The notes: generated from the letters alone by a model not told the origin. DNA of 64,000 bases from Candidatus Bathyarchaeota archaeon (GCA_026014545.1 JAOZIH010000001.1:1-64000); one strand, 5' to 3'; positions 43,989 through 53,162 are shown, counted from the stretch's first letter. Made by a program: numbers and translations.

Positions 43989-44195
43989 TTACAATGTCTC
44001 CAGAAACTCGATGTCTTTGAAAACACTGTATTTAGATTCTCGAAAAACCTTTTTGACAGAATTTGGGAAACCTTGAGCCTCTTCCCAGCAATAAGCAAGC
44101 GCTTTAGCTGAATGACAATTTTCCCATTGTTTATGGGGTTCTGCAAGTTGCGTTCTCCAATCCTCAGGTGTGGAAGTTTTGACGTAAAAACTCAA
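43989..44195 (-). pseudogene. Truncated remnant of a DUF6946-like protein
   Basis: A 68-residue frame starting TTG. The sequence TPEDWRTQLAEPHKQWENCHSAKALAYCWEEAQGFPNSVKKVF resembles, from memory, the N-terminus of a family of several hundred residues usually near restriction or repair genes. The frame stops after FLETL and no continuation is visible in other frames downstream. It may be a decayed gene or a real short protein; the assignment is tentative. Confidence 0.4.
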
Positions 44196-44329
44196 TTGAC
44201 ATCTCTTACTTGTTTGATTTGAAAAGCCAGAGTATTAATAATTTGTGAAACTAAAAGAAGAATTAAAGATAAATTCACACTTGATAACACTAAGCTAATA
44301 TCGCGACGGACAGTGTCTTAAGGAAGAGA

Positions 44330-45448
44330 CTATATACTCAAAGGCGGTAGCAGTTTCCCTTTTCTCTCCAAATCGCCCTTTACAAAAAATATTGACACGT
44401 TTTCGCCATATTCAACCTTAACAATGGCATCGTCTATTTCAATCCGGCGTAACTCATTAAGAAATATTTCCGTCTCCTGCTGAGTCATGACTGGAAAGCC
44501 ATAATGCCTGTTTATGTATCCCAAGGCTCCATGTGTTTTGGTTTTTTCCTTTACAAAAGCCACATGCCTTCTTAAGCGCGCTTCTATTTGCTGATTCGCA
44601 AAATCAACTATGCCCGCAAATCGGTGGAAGATGTGCCGCTTGAAATTTGGATCCGCCTCGAAGCCTATGCTGTTTCTTCCCGCCGCCATCGCCGCAACCA
44701 TGGTGGTGCCCGTGCCCAAAAACGGATCCAGAACCATGTCGCCCTTTATGGAATACATGTTGATTAGCCGATAGGGCAACTCAAATGGGAACGCGCCGCT
44801 TCTGTCCCGAATCGCCTTGTCAATGTTATTCTGTTTGGCTCCTTTCAAGTCTTCCCAGACATCAGAGAACCATTCGTTCCGCTCTTCCCAAAAGAAAGCA
44901 CTTTCCCTGCGCCTACGCTGCTCATCCGCGTCGCGGAACCGCCGCGGCTTACCCTTCCTAAGAATAAGTATGAACTCATGCTCCAGTGTAACATACGCGC
45001 CAGCTGGCAGCATTCCTGAACCCATAAACTTGTTAGGCGCATTTGTCTGCTTCCGCCACAGAATCTCAGGCAACGCGCTGAAGCCCAGTTTTAGGCAATA
45101 TGACAGAACCCGTGAATGGTTCGGATATAGCTTGAACTCGCCACCCACAGTCCTAGTGGCATCGCCTATGTTGATGCATGCAAAGCCTCCGTTCTTCAGC
45201 ACGCGATAAACCTGCGTCCAAACCTTATCCAGTTCCCTGTGCATTAATTCAAAAGCTCCGCACCCATCATCCCTTCTAAGCGCTTCCTCTACTGCTGGAT
45301 TCTGCTCTGCAAAGACGACATCCCACATGGCAATCATCGGGTAGGGCGGAGAAGTAACCACCAAATCTACCGATTCACAAGGAACGTCGTTCATATCCTG
45401 CGCATTCTTAAACAGCACTTTGTGAAGCGTCTTCACCGCGTTTCCCAC
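44330..45448 (-). CDS. Site-specific DNA methyltransferase (N4-cytosine/N6-adenine type)
   Basis: A 372-residue beta-class amino-methyltransferase. The catalytic motif IV is TSPPYPM near residue 32. The SAM-binding motif I follows late in the protein as DPFLGTGTTMVAAMAAGRNSIGFE, as expected for the permuted beta group. The SPPY form favours N4-cytosine, though N6-adenine is possible. GTG start at 45448, which lies about 25 bases from a TATA-like box (45467-45477). No restriction endonuclease gene is adjacent, so it looks like an orphan methylase; the Mrr-like protein at 20292-21011 is 23 kb away. Confidence 0.9.
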   Translation of the reverse strand: MGNAVKTLHKVLFKNAQDMNDVPCESVDLVVTSPPYPMIAMWDVVFAEQNPAVEEALRRDDGCGAFELMHRELDKVWTQVYRVLKNGGFACINIGDATRTVGGEFKLYPNHSRVLSYCLKLGFSALPEILWRKQTNAPNKFMGSGMLPAGAYVTLEHEFILILRKGKPRRFRDADEQRRRRESAFFWEERNEWFSDVWEDLKGAKQNNIDKAIRDRSGAFPFELPYRLINMYSIKGDMVLDPFLGTGTTMVAAMAAGRNSIGFEADPNFKRHIFHRFAGIVDFANQQIEARLRRHVAFVKEKTKTHGALGYINRHYGFPVMTQQETEIFLNELRRIEIDDAIVKVEYGENVSIFFVKGDLERKGKLLPPLSI

Positions 45449-45535
45449 AAATATTCAGCACCTCAGCCTATAAATGCACTATCCCCTCCGCGACTCCATC
45501 CCAAAACGAAAACACGCCGCGCCTTCATATTTGGC

Positions 45536-45585
45536 GGCTATTAGCCAATCAATGCAGAAAACAGTAGAGGGGCTACCGCTTAGCC
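45536..45585. other. Two small hairpins with the same stem upstream of cysS
   Basis: GGCTA-T-TAGCC (45536-45546) and GGCTA-CCGCT-TAGCC (45571-45585) use the same 5-base stem. They lie between the methyltransferase start and cysS. A proximal TATA-like CTTAAATAA near 45650-45658 would leave them outside the cysS transcript. Confidence 0.3.
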
Positions 45586-45696
45586 ACCAGCCATTAGGAC
45601 GCCGGGCTTTAAAGTTGCAGACTACGCAAAATGGCAAGGGTCAACTGGAACACTTAAATAATTTTCATCCATGTATGACAGCATAGAGGGCAATGA

Positions 45697-47127
45697 TTGA
45701 ACATGCCTACCACGGAAATATGCTTTTTCAACACGCTAACGCGTCAGAAAGAGACGTTTAAGCCCATAGAGCCGGGCAAAGTGCGAATGTACACTTGTGG
45801 ACCCACAGTTTATGACTACGCGCACATCGGTAATTTTCGCGCCTTCATTTTTGAGGATCTGCTGAAACGGTGGCTTGAATACCGCGGTTTCACGGTCATT
45901 CATGTCATGAACATCACGGATGTGGATGATAAAACCATAAAGGGCGCCCAGAAGCAGCAAATCCCCTTGGCAAAGTATACAGAGTACTACATAAACGCGT
46001 TTTTCGAAGACATCCAAGCGCTTAACATTAAACCAGCCAACCACTATCCGCGTGCCACAGAGCATATTCCAGAAATGGTGGCGCTGATACAGACACTGCT
46101 CCAGAAGGGCTATGCGTACAAAGCAGCAGACAACTCCATTTACTACGCCATAAGAAAATTCAAAGACTACGGCAAACTCAGCCACATCAAAATCGAAGAG
46201 CTCAAAGAAGGCGCAAGAGTAAAAACAGACGAGTACGAGAAGGAAGAGGCACATGACTTTGCCCTATGGAAGGCTTGGACACCAGAGGATGGCGATGTAT
46301 TCTGGGAAACTCCGCTTGGGAAAGGGCGGCCTGGCTGGCATATCGAATGCTCAGCCATGTCCATGCGTTATTTGGGCGAAACATTTGACATCCACTGCGG
46401 CGGGGTTGACAATATTTTTCCGCATCATGAAAACGAAATCGCACAGAGTGAAGCGGCAACGGGCAAAAAATTCGTCAACTACTGGCTCCATAACGAGCAC
46501 TTGCTGGTTGACGGAAAAAAGATGTCGAAGAAACTTGGCAATTTTTACACGCTGCGCGACTTGCTTAAGCGGGGCTTCGATCCCATTGCAATCAGATTTC
46601 TGTTAATGTCCACGCATTATCGTGCGCAGCTTAACTTCACCTTTGAAGGGCTGAACGCGGCGCATGCTGCAGTGGAGCGGCTGGGAAACTTCATGAGACG
46701 CCTACACGCGGCAGACGGGAAAGCCAGTGGAGGGAAAGTTGCCCAACTAATAAGCGAGGCACAAGCGCGCTTCACCGAGGCAATGGACGACGACCTAAAC
46801 ATAAGCGTAGCCTTAAGCGCGCTCTTTGATTTTGTCCGCGACGTTAACGCTCTGCTCGATTCTAATTTGGTAAGCAAAAATGAAGCGAGCGAAGCGGCTC
46901 AATTTATTCAGCGCTTAGACGAAGTTCTCGGCGTGATTGGCAAAGTGAAAGAAACGGAGGAAACGTTGCCGAAGGAAGCAGAAGAATTGATTAAAGAGCG
47001 GGAAGAAGCACGTAAGGCAAAGAATTGGGCTCGTGCAGACGCGCTTAGGCTTAAACTGCGGGAGATGGGCGTAATAATTGAGGATACGCCTCAAGGCGTC
47101 AGGTGGCGCCTAGTAAAGAAGACGTAG
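45697..47127 (+). CDS. cysS: Cysteinyl-tRNA synthetase
   Basis: A class I synthetase charging tRNA-Cys. The zinc ligand C34 is in YTCGPTVYDY, the class I HIGN motif is at 43-46, the second zinc site is in GWHIECSAMS and FPHHENE, and KMSKKLGNF is intact. The C-terminal anticodon-binding DALR-type region ends in RAKNWARADALRLKLREMGV. It is 476 residues long. TTG 45697 has GAGGG 6 bases upstream; ATG 45703 is the alternative. Its last 29 bases overlap the convergent lplA gene. Confidence 0.96.
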   Translation: MNMPTTEICFFNTLTRQKETFKPIEPGKVRMYTCGPTVYDYAHIGNFRAFIFEDLLKRWLEYRGFTVIHVMNITDVDDKTIKGAQKQQIPLAKYTEYYINAFFEDIQALNIKPANHYPRATEHIPEMVALIQTLLQKGYAYKAADNSIYYAIRKFKDYGKLSHIKIEELKEGARVKTDEYEKEEAHDFALWKAWTPEDGDVFWETPLGKGRPGWHIECSAMSMRYLGETFDIHCGGVDNIFPHHENEIAQSEAATGKKFVNYWLHNEHLLVDGKKMSKKLGNFYTLRDLLKRGFDPIAIRFLLMSTHYRAQLNFTFEGLNAAHAAVERLGNFMRRLHAADGKASGGKVAQLISEAQARFTEAMDDDLNISVALSALFDFVRDVNALLDSNLVSKNEASEAAQFIQRLDEVLGVIGKVKETEETLPKEAEELIKEREEARKAKNWARADALRLKLREMGVIIEDTPQGVRWRLVKKT

Positions 47128-47911
47128 CCTGCGCGTTTAGATTCCATTCTGCAGTGGAATATTTCTGCTTGTAAAGTTTCCGCGCAAGCGCCATCTCATA
47201 ATGGGTCAAAGCGCCAGCTACCAAGTGAACCTTCAACTTCGCCGTGAAGCCTTGAATAAGCGCGTTGGCAACTGTTTCCGCCGAAACTGCGTGGTGCAAT
47301 TCATTTTGTATGGAAGTAATCTTTTTCTCGGCGATTTCCGCCGCTTGTGCACAGTTATCGGTGAATTGCACGCGAAGAAGTTGAAACATTCGCGGCAAAT
47401 CCACACTAAGCAGAAGTGTGCCATGCTGCTGAATGACGTTGCGCCTTAAGGTTTGCGCGCTACCGCTAATTTTACGACCTTTCACGGTAAGGTTCGGGCA
47501 GTTTTTTGCGTCGCCAGGGTCAAAGTCAGCGGTTACCCCCAAAAGCCTTAATGCATCTGTGATGGCAGAATACACCGCAGTGTATGCACCCACAGTGTCG
47601 CCTGTTCGACTTAGATCACGTGCCTGCGCTGTAACACTGTAGGTTATCTCGCCCTGCTGATCATGATAAACGGCGCCGCCGCCGCTGTTTCTGCGAACAA
47701 AATCAACGCCGAGCTTCTGAAGCGCCTCCATGTAGACGACTTCTCGTGGATTCTGATTTTTGCCGATGCTCACGGCGCTGGGTTTCCACTGGTAAAGTCT
47801 TAGAGTATTTGGTACAAAATGTTCTGAACGCGAAATCAGGATGGCTTCGTCGATAGCCATATTCATGAATGCATTATGGGTTTGAAGCGGAATTAAACGC
47901 CAAGTCTCCAT
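47099..47911 (-). CDS. lplA: Lipoate-protein ligase A family protein
   Basis: A biotin/lipoate ligase-fold enzyme that attaches lipoate (or octanoate) to carrier domains. The N-terminal METWRLIPLQTHNAFMNMAIDEAIL, the VRRNSGGGAVYHDQQGEITYSV loop and the catalytic Lys in NLTVKGRKISGSAQ are typical. A 270-residue catalytic domain carries a short extension; archaeal LplA often needs a separate partner (LplB), which is not visible here. The gene is convergent and overlapping with cysS. A COG1856 radical SAM gene 3.9 kb away may belong to the same cofactor pathway. Confidence 0.9.
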   Translation of the reverse strand: METWRLIPLQTHNAFMNMAIDEAILISRSEHFVPNTLRLYQWKPSAVSIGKNQNPREVVYMEALQKLGVDFVRRNSGGGAVYHDQQGEITYSVTAQARDLSRTGDTVGAYTAVYSAITDALRLLGVTADFDPGDAKNCPNLTVKGRKISGSAQTLRRNVIQQHGTLLLSVDLPRMFQLLRVQFTDNCAQAAEIAEKKITSIQNELHHAVSAETVANALIQGFTAKLKVHLVAGALTHYEMALARKLYKQKYSTAEWNLNAQATSSLLGAT

Positions 47912-48052
47912 GTTTTAGGCCTTCGTGGATGATTTTTGGCAGTGTTTCAGCTTAAAATCCTTATGCTCGCCGAGGTCAAATATAATGATGAAAAAGCAGC
48001 GAGCGCGTTGCAATGCATTTATAGCTAGAACTGTATGGAGTGTGCTTTATCT

Positions 48053-49708
48053 TCAAAGCGTTAGCTGCTGGTTATTATTTGTCTTGGATTTACCTAACTT
48101 TCGTGGTTTTAACAACAGAAGGTATCCTGCAACTACTATTATTGTTACTATTGCGGCTGAAGCTACGACTAAAACTGTTGGAAAAGGAGCTACAACGAAG
48201 TAAATTGTTTCAGAGGTCCCTGTGTTTCCTACAAGGTCTGTGGCGTAAACCGTAAAACTATGCGAGCCTTCGGAAAGAACAGCCAAAGTAACGTTTCCCG
48301 TTACAGTTACGTTATCGCGGCCATCAAGGCTGTAGCCTATCCATGAAACTGGTTCGTCCACTATGAATATTGCGTTTATATCAGTTTCGCCGTAGCTCCT
48401 GTTTTCTGGTATCAGAACCGTAATTTTCGGAGGAACTGTGTCCACGGAGAAGTAAACAGCTTCGGAAGAAACAACGTTTCCAAAAGTGTCGTTAACTGAA
48501 ACTACAAGTTTATGTGCACCCTCAGCCAAATCAGACAAAATAGTATCTCCCGTAATCGTCACATTCTGCTGGTCATCTAAACTGTAACATAGCCAATTCG
48601 TTGGCCTATTAACCGAAAGCACCAGCGGAACATTCTTAGAAGCATAAGTTTTATTTTCAGGGGACAAAATCTGCAGTTGCAGCGGCACAGTTCCATATCC
48701 AATCGGCGCATACCGCTCGTTCGCAGCAAGCATATTCAGCCCATTGAAGCCGCCGATTGCATAAATGGCATCATCGATAACCGCGAGCCCCAAATATGCC
48801 CGAGCCGTCGGCATTAACGCGCCAGTGCTCCATTCATCGCGTTCAAAATCATAAGCGAAAGTTGCGTTGCTGTAGTTGGTTCTGTCGAAGCCGCCTATTA
48901 CATAGATTCTCCTCGGCGCTGTTACGCCGCTGGTTACACATGCCGCTGCGTGGCTCAAAGCAACAGGAAGCTCGGTTCGGCTGCTCCACGTGTTGCTTTT
49001 TGTATCATAAACCTGGGTGGATGAAACAATGGTTACATTTGCTAAGCCCTCTTGGAACTGCCGTGCACCACCAATAATGTATATTGTATCGTCAACAACC
49101 GCGGCTGCGTAGCCGAACACTGGAATAGGTATAGAAGACGCCGTCGTCCAAGTGTCCGTTTCGGGATCATAAACCTCGGTTACATTAAGTTCATGATAGA
49201 AGGGTTCAGTGCCCCAGTAAGCTTTTCCGCCGATAAGGTATATTTTGCCATCGACGACACACGCTTCCAAGTCTGCTCGCGGAGTAGGCATCGCCGTCTT
49301 TGTTTCCCATGTGTCTGTTGCTGGATCGTAAACTTCATTTGCGCCTGTGAATCCGGAAACAACATTATTGCTGTCGCCTACTGTTCCGCCTATGCAGTAA
49401 ATTTTGTTTTTGTAGACTGCGATGGCGAAGCCGCTTCGTGCGGTCGGCATCGGCGTTTTGGTGGTCCACGTGTTTGTAGCGGGATTGTATTCCTCGTTGA
49501 TGGAAAGCTGCGTGTTGTTGCTTATACCGCCGATTGCGTATATTTTTCCACCTACCGCGGCAACACCGAGCCCGCCTCTTGCTGTCTGCATCGGCGTCTT
49601 TACTGCCCATTCATTTTCAGCAGCACCAGCCGAAGGCAATGGAACAGCCACCAGCAGCAAAGAGGCAATTACTACGCCTATCAGCAATTGAAACAACTTT
49701 CTACTCAT
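48053..49708 (-). CDS. Membrane-anchored kelch-repeat surface protein with Ig-like repeats
   Basis: A 551-residue protein with a signal peptide (about 1-30). Six kelch blades follow (about 33-330), each with paired motifs such as GKIYAIGG, YNPATNTWTTKTPMPTARSG and VVDGKIYLIGG. Two Ig-like repeats (about 340-430 and 430-515) contain YSLDDQQNVTITGDTIL and YSLDGRDNVTVTGNVTLAVL. A TM helix (about 515-535) leads to a basic tail. The Ig-like repeats match those of the protein at 40628-41479. Probable role: extracellular binding or adhesion; no enzyme motif is seen. Confidence 0.86.
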   Translation of the reverse strand: MSRKLFQLLIGVVIASLLLVAVPLPSAGAAENEWAVKTPMQTARGGLGVAAVGGKIYAIGGISNNTQLSINEEYNPATNTWTTKTPMPTARSGFAIAVYKNKIYCIGGTVGDSNNVVSGFTGANEVYDPATDTWETKTAMPTPRADLEACVVDGKIYLIGGKAYWGTEPFYHELNVTEVYDPETDTWTTASSIPIPVFGYAAAVVDDTIYIIGGARQFQEGLANVTIVSSTQVYDTKSNTWSSRTELPVALSHAAACVTSGVTAPRRIYVIGGFDRTNYSNATFAYDFERDEWSTGALMPTARAYLGLAVIDDAIYAIGGFNGLNMLAANERYAPIGYGTVPLQLQILSPENKTYASKNVPLVLSVNRPTNWLCYSLDDQQNVTITGDTILSDLAEGAHKLVVSVNDTFGNVVSSEAVYFSVDTVPPKITVLIPENRSYGETDINAIFIVDEPVSWIGYSLDGRDNVTVTGNVTLAVLSEGSHSFTVYATDLVGNTGTSETIYFVVAPFPTVLVVASAAIVTIIVVAGYLLLLKPRKLGKSKTNNNQQLTL

Positions 49709-49900
49709 GCGGTTGGCTCCCAGTGGCTTTCAGTAATATGATGTATTTTATCCTTATATGGTTAAAGGCTTTTAGCCTCTGTCTAATCCCATGTTGTGGC
49801 ATTGCTCTCGATATTTTAAGGAGTTAACTCTGCATGTTTATACACATAAATTTAAAGAAAACCCAAATAGTTCTATGTACGTAGTAACTGCCGGATAAGA

Positions 49901-51034
49901 ATGCTGAGAACGGGTGTTGCTAATCTGCCACTTCACGGCGGTAAGGCGCCTGCTTGGCTGACCAACCGCATGTGCAAACTCGCCAGAGAAATAGCCCGCA
50001 TCATAATTGACGAACACGGCGCAAATGTATTTCTAAAGCGCATTTCGGACCCTTACTGGTTCCAAGCCCTCGGCTGCGCTTTAGGCTATGACTGGCACAG
50101 CTCAGGAGTAACCACCGTGCTAACCGGCGTTCTTAAGCAAGCTTTGTCGCTTGATGAGCATGGCGTAGTCGTTTGCGGCGGAAAAGGAAGAACCTCACGG
50201 AAAACACCCGCAGAAATCGCTGAGGTCGGCGAGAAAATAGGTTTTTCAGAAGAGACCGTTGAAGCGCTGACGTACACAAGCAGAATGACGGCGAAGGTGG
50301 ATAACGCAGCGATTCAGGCGGGTTACCCGCTTTATCATCACGCTTTTATCGTAACTGCTGGTGGGCAGTGGGCGGTTATCCAGCAAGGCATGAGCGCGGA
50401 AGACCGCACCGCACGCCGTTACCACTGGCTGTCAGATAACGTAACAAGTTTAGTTGTTGAGCCGCATAACGCGATAGTTGGCGAAACAAGACGGCAAAGA
50501 GTTTTGGATATGACTGCGAAAGCTAGCGAAGGCGCACGCAAAGCTTCAGTAGACATAGCGAAAGAACGTCCCGCCAGAGTTATGCGTCTGCTTGAGGCTG
50601 CTAGGCCGCTGCATCAGCGGTCGCTGATGAAATGGCTTCCCGAGGCTGAAAATGACGGGTGGCATCAATCGTTTGAAGCGCTATGCATGCCGAGAAGCAT
50701 AAACTGGGAGACAATAAGCCGAATTTACGAGTTTCAACCACGAAATTACGAGGAGCTCTTAAGCGTGAAAGGCGTGGGCCCAGCAACGGTGCGTGGTTTA
50801 GCTCTTGTGGCAGAACTAATCTACGGCGAGAAACCAAGCTGGGAAGACCCAGTCAAGTTTAGCTTCGCCTACGGCGGTAAGGACGGCGTGCCGTTCCCCG
50901 TAAACCGCAGAGCAATGGACGAATCAATTCAGCTGCTCCGACGGGCAGTAGAAGCAGCGAAGATTGGTGACAAGGAGAAGCTGCAATCGCTGCAGCGGCT
51001 TCGCCGGCTTATTCCTGAAAAGGTAAACTCTTAA
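49901..51034 (+). CDS. DUF763 family protein with C-terminal helix-hairpin-helix
   Basis: A 377-residue DUF763 protein: RTGVANLPLHGGKAPAWL at the N-terminus, SDPYWFQALGCALGYDWHSSGVTTV and the Lys/His-rich centre are highly conserved in the family. Near residues 275-300, LLSVKGVGPATVRGLALVAELIYG is a helix-hairpin-helix DNA-binding motif. The family is found in thermophilic bacteria and archaea and may act on nucleic acids, but its function is not known. It is probably co-transcribed with the DUF998 gene 41 bases downstream. Confidence 0.92.
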   Translation: MLRTGVANLPLHGGKAPAWLTNRMCKLAREIARIIIDEHGANVFLKRISDPYWFQALGCALGYDWHSSGVTTVLTGVLKQALSLDEHGVVVCGGKGRTSRKTPAEIAEVGEKIGFSEETVEALTYTSRMTAKVDNAAIQAGYPLYHHAFIVTAGGQWAVIQQGMSAEDRTARRYHWLSDNVTSLVVEPHNAIVGETRRQRVLDMTAKASEGARKASVDIAKERPARVMRLLEAARPLHQRSLMKWLPEAENDGWHQSFEALCMPRSINWETISRIYEFQPRNYEELLSVKGVGPATVRGLALVAELIYGEKPSWEDPVKFSFAYGGKDGVPFPVNRRAMDESIQLLRRAVEAAKIGDKEKLQSLQRLRRLIPEKVNS

Positions 51035-51075
51035 ACGTAAACGATGCTTAAGATGAGTTTAGGCGGGCGCATTGG

Positions 51076-51729
51076 ATGTCAAAATCGAGAAGCGTAACGT
51101 GGCTTAAAATCTCAGGAATCTGCGGCTTATTGACGCCTATCGTGGCGTTTTCATGCATTTTCCTAGCCATTTATTTCGCTCCAGAATTCAGTTGGACGCA
51201 TAATGCTTTAAGCGATTTAGGCGTGATGCCCGGCGTTACCGCAGCCCTTTTCAACTATGGCTTAATATCCAGCGGCGTTTTGGGTTTAATCTTCGCAACC
51301 AGCTTACCTAGCGCAACAAGTTTTTTGGGAGTCGCGTCTGCTGACGGCAAATTGCGTTCTATGCCCCATAGAGGACGCGTTGGCGCATTGTTCTTTCTGT
51401 CGGCATGCATAGCGCTTACAGCCATCGGAGTCTTTCCCGAGGATGTTAAACCAATGCATTTTATTGCTTCAGTGGCGTTCTTCGTGCTGCTGATTTGTGC
51501 CTTATTGAGTTTAGGCATAGGACTCTGGCGATTGAAACAGAAACCGTGGGCGATGTTCACATTGTTATTGGGCGCAGTTGCCGCTGCACCCTGGCTACTG
51601 CTGCTTGTGGTTCGCTACGTTTCAGGCGTAGCTATCCCCGAGTTCATAGCGGCTGTTGCCGGCGGATCGTGGGCAGCAATTTTCGGCTTCAAGATACTGC
51701 GGCTGGCGTCACAAGCAAAAGCTTCATAG
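51076..51729 (+). CDS. DUF998 family membrane protein
   Basis: A 217-residue integral membrane protein with six hydrophobic helices. The DUF998 pattern FAPEFSWTHNALSDLGVMPGVTAALFNYGLISSG follows the first helix, and IGVFPEDVKPMHFIASVAFF comes mid-protein. The conserved Asp, His and Asn residues near the outer face are kept. Function unknown. It follows DUF763 by 41 bases. Start TTG at 51076. Confidence 0.87.
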   Translation: MSKSRSVTWLKISGICGLLTPIVAFSCIFLAIYFAPEFSWTHNALSDLGVMPGVTAALFNYGLISSGVLGLIFATSLPSATSFLGVASADGKLRSMPHRGRVGALFFLSACIALTAIGVFPEDVKPMHFIASVAFFVLLICALLSLGIGLWRLKQKPWAMFTLLLGAVAAAPWLLLLVVRYVSGVAIPEFIAAVAGGSWAAIFGFKILRLASQAKAS

Positions 51730-51769
51730 TGCAGAATGCCAGGTTTCGTGAAAAGCATCGCCTTATGCG

Positions 51770-52774
51770 TTACTTCGAAATACTTCGAAAGGCAGCGTCC
51801 ACATATATTTGGGCGCAACAGTAGCTTGAAAAACTTGACACGTAACCTTCTGCATTAGCGTATCTAATGGCTTCTTCGCTTGGAAAGGCTATAGCGTCGA
51901 CACCTGCCTTGAGCGCCAAGACATCGGTTTCAGCACGGTGCTTTGCCTTCGGCCGCATGCAGCCCAACACCAGCGGTGTTTCAGGAAACATTAAACGTGC
52001 AGCAGCGACTACGCGAGCGACATCGATTGGTGCTGGCAGCTTTGTGCCTGCCATTGCGGTGCCGTGTATAGGCATGAAGGCAATGATGACTATGGCAGAT
52101 GGTTTCACTGCAGCGATCAGCCTAAGCGCTTCGTATTCGCCTTTCAATTTTCCATCGTGGAGCCCAACGATAACATGTGGCACAAAATTTAATCCCGCCT
52201 TTTGCAGCGCAAGCAGCGAACGCGCGTAATCTTGGGCGCTCACATTCAGATTGCATACTTTTTTTATGGTTTCATCAGAGCCAATTACGTCTATTAGCGC
52301 AGCGTCGACACCTGCCTCTTTAAGTGCCACTACAGTTTCTGCGTCAATTATGCCTGTGTGAACGAAGACGGTTAAGTCTAACTCGCGCTTAATTGCAGCT
52401 ATAGCAGAAATGAAAGGCTTAAGTGGAACGGAACCGTCTGGCTGGCATCCGCCGCTGATGAGACAGCCTTCAGCGCCATCTCTCTTAAGCATAGCAGCCA
52501 CTTGGAAGAGCGCCTCAGGAGTGGGCGCCGGCTGCATGGTTTGCAGGATTTTGCCGCCGCAATGCTTGCAGTTAAGTGCGCATGCCCCGCCAGTCACGGA
52601 CACCGTGGGAAACAGATTAGGCGAAGCATGGTAATAGCGCGTTTTATAATACATGAAGCTAGGCGCGTAAAATCGCACTGTTCTCGGCGCTTGCGCAAGC
52701 GCATGGCTATCCAGCAAGCTTAGAAGGTTCTCGGAACTTATGTTCCAAAGTGTTTCTGGAGAAAGCGGCGCCAT
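51770..52774 (-). CDS. BioB-like radical SAM protein (COG1856 type)
   Basis: A 334-residue radical SAM enzyme with the [4Fe-4S] ligands C65, C69 and C72 (CALNCKHCGG). It matches the archaeal biotin-synthase-related family: ISGGCQPDGSVPLKPF, VFVHTGIIDAETV, HVIVGLHDGKLKGEYEAL and LGCMRPKAKHR, with a Cys-Cys pair near the C-terminus. Members of this group are part of the two-protein lipoyl synthase (LipS1/LipS2) described in archaea; which subunit this would be is not certain. The second protein is not in the window. lplA lies nearby. Confidence 0.85.
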   Translation of the reverse strand: MAPLSPETLWNISSENLLSLLDSHALAQAPRTVRFYAPSFMYYKTRYYHASPNLFPTVSVTGGACALNCKHCGGKILQTMQPAPTPEALFQVAAMLKRDGAEGCLISGGCQPDGSVPLKPFISAIAAIKRELDLTVFVHTGIIDAETVVALKEAGVDAALIDVIGSDETIKKVCNLNVSAQDYARSLLALQKAGLNFVPHVIVGLHDGKLKGEYEALRLIAAVKPSAIVIIAFMPIHGTAMAGTKLPAPIDVARVVAAARLMFPETPLVLGCMRPKAKHRAETDVLALKAGVDAIAFPSEEAIRYANAEGYVSSFSSYCCAQIYVDAAFRSISK

Positions 52775-52808
52775 GACTTCTCGCTACGAAAAAGGCGCTG
52801 AGACTTAC

Positions 52809-53162
52809 TTAACAGTTTTCGTTTCGACTCGCACGTTTTGGCGCTTCCTCGTTAAACTCCGACAGCGCCGGCAACATCTTTAAGGCGTCGCTTACATCTT
52901 CAACCATGGTTTGCAGCTTCTCAAGCCGCCTTGTGAGTGTAAGCGTTCTGTAAATCGCTAAACCACGCTGCGACAGAGCATAACGCGTCTTCGTTTTGTA
53001 ATGCCTCTCTTCCACTAAGCCGCATTTTAAGAGAAAGTCAAGCCGCTGGCGGAGGGCAAGGCAATCCATGTTGCATGTATAAGCTATGCCGTCAACTGTC
53101 AAGTGTCTATCGGCTAATGCGGCCAGTATTTCCTCGTAAAGTTCAAGTTTTGACTTGCGCAT
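52809..53162 (-). CDS. Winged-helix transcription regulator, ArnR1-like
   Basis: From the ATG at 53162 the protein has 117 residues starting MRKSKLELYEEILAAL, as does the regulator at 23894-24187; the frame also extends to 53243. The winged helix is about 20-70 (HLTVDGIAYTCNMDCLALRQRLDFLLKCGLVEE). A helical C-terminal part may dimerise. It lies directly downstream of acs on the same strand and just upstream of the radical SAM gene, so regulation of the acetate genes is possible but unproven. Confidence 0.82.
   Translation of the reverse strand: MRKSKLELYEEILAALADRHLTVDGIAYTCNMDCLALRQRLDFLLKCGLVEERHYKTKTRYALSQRGLAIYRTLTLTRRLEKLQTMVEDVSDALKMLPALSEFNEEAPKRASRNENC

Noticed and set aside
20292-45448. 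Mrr-like nuclease and DNA methyltransferase as one restriction-modification system
   Set aside because: They lie 23 kb apart on unrelated loci, and the nuclease has an Asp-x-Lys variant of the active site. No evidence links them.
45560-45625. tRNA-like sequence upstream of cysS
   Set aside because: Small stems are present, but there is no T-arm and no 7-bp acceptor stem on either strand.
49052-49741. 229-codon plus-strand frame opposite the kelch gene
   Set aside because: It is antisense to a well-defined repeat protein; the long frame results from the repetitive codon pattern of the blades.
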